In this document: positions 59,363-64,000 of the stretch, piece after piece
How positions within the stretch are numbered: position 1 is the stretch's first letter
How the letters are laid out: every line of letters begins with the position of its first letter
Source: Streptomyces lanatus
Lineage (GTDB): Bacteria > Actinomycetota > Actinomycetes > Streptomycetales > Streptomycetaceae
Assembly (NCBI RefSeq): GCF_014655715.1
Contig: NZ_BNBM01000006.1
Span: 310,001-374,000, forward strand
DNA: 64,000 nt
Reading direction: 5' to 3'
Program-made: the position numbers and the translations under genes
The notes under the pieces: generated by a model
Databases searched by the model: none
Told to the model about the DNA's origin: nothing
The model's input: the letters and a program-made list of their open reading frames with translations, nothing else

Positions 59363-61852
59363 CTACTCGCCGGGGTGGGCGAGCTCGATGTCGTGGTCGT
59401 CGTTGCCGCGGCCGGTCAGCGTCAGGGCCGTCGCCACCGGCGGGTAACCCGTCGCGATGACCGTGTACTCGCCGCCGTCCAGGTCGGTGAAGGCGTACGC
59501 CCCGTCCGGACCGGTGGTGGCGGTGCCCACGACGTTGCCCGCCGCGTCGACCAGCGTGACGCGGGCGTCGGCCAGGGGGCCGTGCGGTGCTCGTACGACG
59601 CCCTGGAGCTGGGCGCCCGCCTCCAGGTCGACCTCGATCCGGGTGACCCCGGTGCCGCCGATCTCGACGGGCAGGGCGCGCGGCCGGTACCCGGCGGCGT
59701 TCACCGCGACGGTCACGGCACCCGGCACCAGCTCGGCGAAGCTGAACTCGCCCTGCTCACCGGTGGCCGCCGTGGCCAGCAGATCGCCGCGGACGTCGGT
59801 CACGATCACCATCGCGTCCTTCACCGGCAGCGCGCTCTGCGCCGTACGGACCACACCGCTCAGGCCGCTGGTGCCGCTGAGCAGGATGTCGTACGACAAC
59901 GGGCCGTCGCCGTTCACCACGACCGTCGACGCCTGCGGCTGGAAGCCGTCCGCGGAGGCGATCAGGACGTACGATCCCGCGCCCGGCGCGTCGACCGCGT
60001 AGGAACCGTCGGCCTGCGCGACCGAGCGGCCCAGCTGGCGGCCGGCCAGCGAGATGAGGGTGACGGCGGCCTGTGGCACCGGTGCGCTCTCCGCGCCGCG
60101 GACGAATCCGCTGACCGGGACGCCACCGCCGGTGGATTCCTCGGGGCGGGCGACCGTAGCCACGGCGGCCAGCTTCTGCGTGCCCTCGGGGGCGATCTCC
60201 GTCTCGGCGGACGTGACCGCCCAGCTCGGCACCCGCTCCTCCGCGGCGGCCTCCACCGGCTCCGGCGTCTCCGCCTCCGCCGCCTGTGCCAGCGCCCCCT
60301 TCGTCTTCAACGGGACCTCCTTGATGAACAGGGCGAACAGGAGGGCGAGGAAGGCGATCGGCGCGGCGTACAGGAAGACGTCGGCGACGCCATGGCCGTA
60401 CGCGCTCTCGATGACGGTGCGGACGGGCGACGGGAGTGCGTCGAGGTCCGGGATCTCGCCGTGGCCGGAGGAGCCGCCCTGGACGCCGAGCCTGGTCAGG
60501 CCCTCCTCGGCGTAGTGGGTGATGCGGTGGCTGAGGACCGCGCCGAGGGCCGAGACGCCCATGGCGCCGCCGAGGGAGCGGAAGAAGTTCACGACCGAGC
60601 TGGCGGCGCCGAGGTCGCTCGGGTCCACCTGGTTCTGGGTGGCGAGGACCAGGTTCTGCATCATCATGCCGACGCCGAGGCCCAGCAGCGCCATGAAGAT
60701 CGCCACGTGCCAGTACTCGGTGTCGTAGCGGATCGTGCCGAGGAGTCCGAGGCCCGCAGTCACCAGGACACCGCCGGCCAGCAGCCAGGCCTTCCAGCGG
60801 CCGGTGCGGGTGATGACCTGGCCGGAGACGGTCGACGAGATGAACAGGCCGACGATCATCGGGATGGTCAGCACGCCGGACATGGTCGGCGACTCGTTGC
60901 GGGCCAGTTGGAAGTACTGGCTGAAGAAGATCGTGCCCGCGAACATCGCGATGCCGACGAAGAGCGAGGCCAGCGAGGCGAGGGTGATGGTGCGGTTGCG
61001 GAACAGGCGCAGCGGGACGATCGGCTCGCTCGCCTTGGTCTCGATGAGGATGAAGATCAGGAGGAGGGCGAGTGCGCCGCCTGTCATCGCGCCGGTCTGC
61101 CACGACATCCAGTCGTACTTGTCGCCCGCGAAGGTCACCCAGACCAGCAGCAGGCAGACCGCGGCGGTGATGAAGAAGGCGCCGGCCCAGTCGACCTTGA
61201 CCTTCCGCTTCACGACCGGCAGGTGCAGGGTGCGCTGCAGCACGATCAGAGCGATCACGGCGAAGGGCACGCCGACGTAGAAGCACCAGCGCCAGCCCAG
61301 CCAGTCGGTGTCGGTGATGACACCGCCGATCAGCGGGCCGCCGACCATCGCGGTGGCGAAGGTGGCGCCGAGGTAGCCGTTGTAGCGGCCGCGCTCGCGC
61401 GGGGAGATCATCGCGGCCAGGATGATCTGCGCCAGCGACGACAGACCGCCCATGCCGATGCCCTGCACGGCGCGGAAGGTGATGAGCATGGCCGGGTTCT
61501 GGGAGAGACCGGCCGCCGCCGACCCGGCCACGAAGATGACCAGGGCCAGCTGTATCAGAAGCTTCTTGGAGAAGAGGTCGGCGAGCTTGCCCCACAGAGG
61601 GGTGGACGCCGTCATCGCCAGTAGCGACGCGGTGACCACCCAGGTGTAGGCGCTCTGGCCGCCGCCGAGGTCCTTGATGATGTCGGGCAGAGCGTTGGAG
61701 ACGATCGTCGACGACAGGATCGCGACGAACATGCCGAGCAGCAGCCCGGTCAGCGCTTCCATGATCTGCCGGTGGTTCATGGGAGTGCCGTCCCCGGCTC
61801 CGCTCCCGTGCTTGGCGTGGGCCCGCACACCGGCTGGTGTGGTCGTTGCCAT
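59363..61852 (-). CDS. DHA2-family MFS exporter fused to three carboxypeptidase-regulatory-like domains
   Basis: Residues 25-530 of the 829-aa protein form a 14-helix EmrB/QacA-type transporter (LLLGMFVAILSSTIVSNALP, STPLWGKLADLFSKKLL, GPLIGGVITDTDWLGWRWCF). After a linker, residues 590-829 hold three beta-sandwich repeats of the CarboxypepD_reg type (PVSGFVRGAESAPVPQAAVT, LSGVVRTAQSALPVKDAMVI, LQGVVRAPHGPLADARVTLV). It starts 14 bases after the MarR stop and is co-transcribed with it. Confidence 0.92.
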   Translation of the reverse strand: MATTTPAGVRAHAKHGSGAGDGTPMNHRQIMEALTGLLLGMFVAILSSTIVSNALPDIIKDLGGGQSAYTWVVTASLLAMTASTPLWGKLADLFSKKLLIQLALVIFVAGSAAAGLSQNPAMLITFRAVQGIGMGGLSSLAQIILAAMISPRERGRYNGYLGATFATAMVGGPLIGGVITDTDWLGWRWCFYVGVPFAVIALIVLQRTLHLPVVKRKVKVDWAGAFFITAAVCLLLVWVTFAGDKYDWMSWQTGAMTGGALALLLIFILIETKASEPIVPLRLFRNRTITLASLASLFVGIAMFAGTIFFSQYFQLARNESPTMSGVLTIPMIVGLFISSTVSGQVITRTGRWKAWLLAGGVLVTAGLGLLGTIRYDTEYWHVAIFMALLGLGVGMMMQNLVLATQNQVDPSDLGAASSVVNFFRSLGGAMGVSALGAVLSHRITHYAEEGLTRLGVQGGSSGHGEIPDLDALPSPVRTVIESAYGHGVADVFLYAAPIAFLALLFALFIKEVPLKTKGALAQAAEAETPEPVEAAAEERVPSWAVTSAETEIAPEGTQKLAAVATVARPEESTGGGVPVSGFVRGAESAPVPQAAVTLISLAGRQLGRSVAQADGSYAVDAPGAGSYVLIASADGFQPQASTVVVNGDGPLSYDILLSGTSGLSGVVRTAQSALPVKDAMVIVTDVRGDLLATAATGEQGEFSFAELVPGAVTVAVNAAGYRPRALPVEIGGTGVTRIEVDLEAGAQLQGVVRAPHGPLADARVTLVDAAGNVVGTATTGPDGAYAFTDLDGGEYTVIATGYPPVATALTLTGRGNDDHDIELAHPGE

Positions 61853-61865
61853 GGGGTTCCTTTTC

Positions 61866-62315
61866 CTACTGGGTGATCGCGGGTGTACGGCAGTCGTCGA
61901 AGCTGGCTCTCAGCCGGGCCATGAGCCGGGTGAGCGCCTCGACCTCGTCGTCGGTCCAGTCGCTCAGCCGCTCGGCCAGCAACTGCGTGGTCCGCCGGGA
62001 CATCTCCCGTACGCGGTCCTCGCCGGCCGGAGTGAGGCGGAGGATGCGGCTTCGCTTGTCCGCCGGATCGGGGGAGCGCTCGATCCAGCCGCGCTCGGCG
62101 ACGTGGGCGACATGGCGGCTGGTGACCGACATGTCCACGGCGAGCAGCTCGGCGAGCTTGCTCATGCGCATCTCTCCATGACCGGTCAGCAACGTCAGTA
62201 CGGCGGCGGATCCGGCGGGACAGTCGGACGGCAGCGTCCGTCCCATCTCCCGTTTCACGGCGCCGAAGGCGCTGAACTGGCGGACCAGCTCCTCGTACTG
62301 CGCCTGCTCGGCCAT
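61866..62315 (-). CDS. MarR-family regulator of the 59363 exporter
   Basis: This 149-aa protein has the MarR winged helix (about 48-100, EMRMSKLAELLAVDMSVTSR, ERGWIERSPDPADKRSRILR). The ATG at 62315 follows GGGAGGTGTG; an upstream ATG at 62351 would run through the operator region. It is the first gene of the operon with the fused exporter and probably represses its own promoter at 62334-62377. Confidence 0.92.
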   Translation of the reverse strand: MAEQAQYEELVRQFSAFGAVKREMGRTLPSDCPAGSAAVLTLLTGHGEMRMSKLAELLAVDMSVTSRHVAHVAERGWIERSPDPADKRSRILRLTPAGEDRVREMSRRTTQLLAERLSDWTDDEVEALTRLMARLRASFDDCRTPAITQ

Positions 62316-62333
62316 CACACCTCCCGCTTGTTT

Positions 62334-62377
62334 GTTGCTTAGGGCAACCATAAATACGTTTGGTTGCTACAGGCAAA
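62334..62377. promoter_or_regulatory. Two GTTGC-N5-GCAA operators upstream of marR
   Basis: GTTGCTTAGGGCAAC (62334-62348) is a perfect inverted repeat, and GTTGCTACAGGCAAA (62363-62377) is a near copy starting 29 bp away. Both lie just upstream of the MarR start, as expected for autoregulation. Confidence 0.65.
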
Positions 62378-62522
62378 CAAATAGGCGGGGGGCGCTGCAA
62401 AAACTTGGCAAAGGCAAGTATTGCGACCGTAAATGTGCAGGTGGGGTAGGTTCCATGACCCCCTGTGCAGGGTCCGGGCCCCCACTTGGGCCGAACGGAC
62501 GGATTCGCTAGGGTCTCAGGCC

Positions 62523-62720
62523 ATGGCTAACACCCAGGGCCCCCAGGGCAACCACGACCCCGCAGGCAGCACCCAGATGTTCCGCGCGTTCGTCGACGAG
62601 GGCCCGCAGGGCGGTCGTCGGCAGCAGCAGGCTTCTTCCGGTCCGCGCATCGGCATGATCATCGGCGTCGTCGCCGCGGTCGTGATCGTGGCGGCGGTGG
62701 CCTGGCTGGCGCTCAAGTAG
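62523..62720 (+). CDS. Small tail-anchored membrane protein
   Basis: This 65-aa protein has a polar Gly/Gln-rich cytoplasmic part and one C-terminal membrane helix (IGMIIGVVAAVVIVAAVAWL) ending in Lys. Similar short proteins are conserved in Streptomyces. Function unknown. Confidence 0.7.
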   Translation: MANTQGPQGNHDPAGSTQMFRAFVDEGPQGGRRQQQASSGPRIGMIIGVVAAVVIVAAVAWLALK

Positions 62721-62729
62721 CCGATACGG

Positions 62730-63500
62730 CTACTGCTCCCACCGGACGGTGACGTCCCGCGTCTCGATGTGCATGCCCAGCGGCACGCGCCAGGCGTCGA
62801 CGCACACCGTCCAGGTCTTCTCCTTGTGCGCCCCCGCCCCGATCGGCGCCGGGAGTTTCTCCTTCGACTCGATCGTCGCCCAGTCGACGCCGAGCGCGCC
62901 GATGATGTGGGTGTCGAAGGTCACGGTGCCCGAACGCACGGCGGTGCCGCCCGAGTTGCGGAAGTCGAGCGTCACTTTCTCGCACCAGCGCTGGTCCGTG
63001 GGCTCCCGTTCGGGCTCGCTCACGGTGAGTTTCGCGGGGGACGGGGTTGTCGTCGCGGGCGATGCCGGGGGTGATGGGGCGGCGGGTGAACTGCTGGGCG
63101 GGGCCGTGGGTTCGGGGGTTCCGCTCGGGGGACGGGTGGAGGGTTCCGTCGCTGTCGGGTCGGCGGACGGCTCCTGACCTCCAGGCCCCTGACTTCCCTG
63201 GCCCTGACTTCCCTCCCGTGCAGGGGAGTTGCTCGAACCGCCCCTGTCACCGCCACTGCTGCCGCCGTGACCGCCCTCCGCCCCGTCGAGCGGCACCAGC
63301 GTCACCTCGCCCGTCGGCGCGGCAGCCGTACCGGTGACCCTCGGCGGACCACCGGCCGCCCCCGTCGCGACATATCCGTCACCATCCCCGCCGGCCCCGC
63401 ACGCGGCGAGCAGCCCGCCCAGGCAGACGACGGCCGCCGACGCGCCCAGCAGGGCGCACCGACGGCCAGATGTCGAGGTCGTCCATGTCGAGCGAAGCAT
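62730..63500 (-). CDS. Lipoprotein with Pro/Ser-rich linker and beta domain
   Basis: This 256-aa precursor has a lipobox LAAC at about residues 31-34. A long Gly/Ser then Pro/Thr linker (about 65-155) leads to a C-terminal beta-sandwich of about 95 residues with two cysteines (QRWCEKVTLDFRN and TWTVCVDAWRVPLG). The domain looks like a surface-exposed Ig-like module. The stop lies 10 bases from the converging small gene. Confidence 0.8.
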   Translation of the reverse strand: MLRSTWTTSTSGRRCALLGASAAVVCLGGLLAACGAGGDGDGYVATGAAGGPPRVTGTAAAPTGEVTLVPLDGAEGGHGGSSGGDRGGSSNSPAREGSQGQGSQGPGGQEPSADPTATEPSTRPPSGTPEPTAPPSSSPAAPSPPASPATTTPSPAKLTVSEPEREPTDQRWCEKVTLDFRNSGGTAVRSGTVTFDTHIIGALGVDWATIESKEKLPAPIGAGAHKEKTWTVCVDAWRVPLGMHIETRDVTVRWEQ

Positions 63501-63549
63501 CGGGCCATGGTGGCTGACGCTCCGTCAATTATGAAGGGGCCGGGAGGGG

Positions 63550-64000
63550 TCAGTCGGAGATGAGGCCCTCGCGCAGCTGCGCCAGCGTCCGGGTCAGCAG
63601 TCGGGAGACATGCATCTGGGAGATGCCGACCTCCTCGCCGATCTGCGACTGGGTCATGTTGGCGAAGAAGCGCAGCATGATGATCCGCCGCTCGCGGGGC
63701 GGGAGTTTGGCGAGCAGGGGCTTCAGCGATTCCCGGTACTCGACGCCCTCCAGGGCGGTGTCCTCGTAGCCCAGCCGGTCGGCCAGGGAGCCCTCGCCGC
63801 CGTCGTCCTCCGGGGCCGGGGAGTCCAGCGAGGAGGCCGTGTAGGCGTTGCCGACCGCGAGGCCGTCGACGACGTCCTCCTCGGACACGCCGAGCACGGT
63901 GGCGAGTTCGGTGACCGTCGGGGAGCGGTCGAGCTTCTGGGAGAGCTCGTCGCTGGCCTTGGTGAGGGCCAGACGCAGCTCCTGGAGCCGGCGCGGGACG
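63550..64000 (-). CDS. SigB/SigF-family RNA polymerase sigma factor (3' part only)
   Basis: The open frame runs off the right edge. The visible 149 codons cover region 3 (RRLQELRLALTKASDELSQK, SPTVTELATVLGVSEEDVVD) and region 4 (LPPRERRIIMLRFFANMTQS, IGEEVGISQMHVSRLLTRTL) typical of the SigB/F/G stress and sporulation group, which is controlled by partner switching. The N-terminus, with regions 1.2 and 2, is outside the window. Confidence 0.92.
   Translation of the reverse strand, partial: VPRRLQELRLALTKASDELSQKLDRSPTVTELATVLGVSEEDVVDGLAVGNAYTASSLDSPAPEDDGGEGSLADRLGYEDTALEGVEYRESLKPLLAKLPPRERRIIMLRFFANMTQSQIGEEVGISQMHVSRLLTRTLAQLREGLISD

Noticed and set aside
59375..61624. A 749-codon open frame on the + strand opposite the fused exporter
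   Set aside because: It is an antisense shadow of a clear 14-helix transporter; the translation is repetitive and charged without any fold.

Overview
The window is high-GC actinobacterial DNA and almost certainly a Streptomyces chromosome. The gene families are typical of that genus: a pSAM2-type integrative element with Spd proteins, SigE-family and SigB/F-family sigma factors, an SSI-family protease inhibitor, a DUF2637 protein, SpoIIE phosphatases with PAS/GAF/ATPase modules, and abundant GntR regulators. The tRNA genes do not encode CCA.

Region 1 (1 to about 17,171) is most of an actinomycete integrative and conjugative element (AICE); its left end lies outside the window. It holds two GntR regulators with small unknown genes (53-2964), and a lower-GC cargo block with a membrane-anchored protein, a possible nuclease-like protein and a pentapeptide-repeat membrane protein (3297-7351). 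The core follows: Pif-like Nudix protein / KorSA-like GntR (divergent), TraSA-like FtsK translocase, Spd-type spread proteins, RepSA-like rolling-circle initiator, excisionase and integrase (7731-15580). The right arm carries an HTH/DnaB-N fusion, a tiny membrane protein and a frameshifted remnant of a second integrase. It ends at a 3' fragment of a tRNA-Ser(UGA) gene (17115-17171), read here as the attachment site. The same 16-bp operator-like sequence sits at the pif/korSA promoter and in front of the tra-rep operon, which fits repression of transfer by KorSA.

Region 2 (17.2-31 kb) is chromosomal. It has a DinB protein, an unknown protein, a PrimPol-domain protein, a small secreted protein, a probable steroid/acyl side-chain degradation cluster (ChsH2-like, ChsH1-like, Ltp2-like, then a SigE-family sigma factor and an acyl-CoA ligase), a 1385-aa PAS/receiver sensor with a degenerate kinase core, an SSI inhibitor, tRNA-Ser(GCU) and tRNA-Arg(ACG).

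Region 3 (31-45 kb) has a TIM-barrel-like gene broken by an exact 7-bp tandem duplication, an apparent pseudokinase upstream of it, a secreted HNH nuclease, a MASE1 membrane protein with two SpoIIE-type phosphatases, a RutA-like flavin monooxygenase operon with isochorismatase and flavin reductase, a GtrA protein, a divergent NmrA/HxlR pair, a MarR regulator, a small membrane protein and a DUF2797 protein.

Region 4 (45-64 kb) has an ECF-like sigma factor, a lipoprotein, an apparent type VII-secretion-like muramidase module with a possible membrane immunity protein, an OmpR/histidine-kinase pair followed by a GT2-GtrA and a GT39 glycosyltransferase, a DHA2 exporter with TetR regulator and a 30-bp palindromic operator, a PPOX protein (with a duplicated 3' scrap), a YceI protein, a second DHA2 exporter fused to carboxypeptidase-regulatory-like repeats under a MarR regulator, a lipoprotein, and the 3' part of a SigB/F-family sigma factor running off the right edge.
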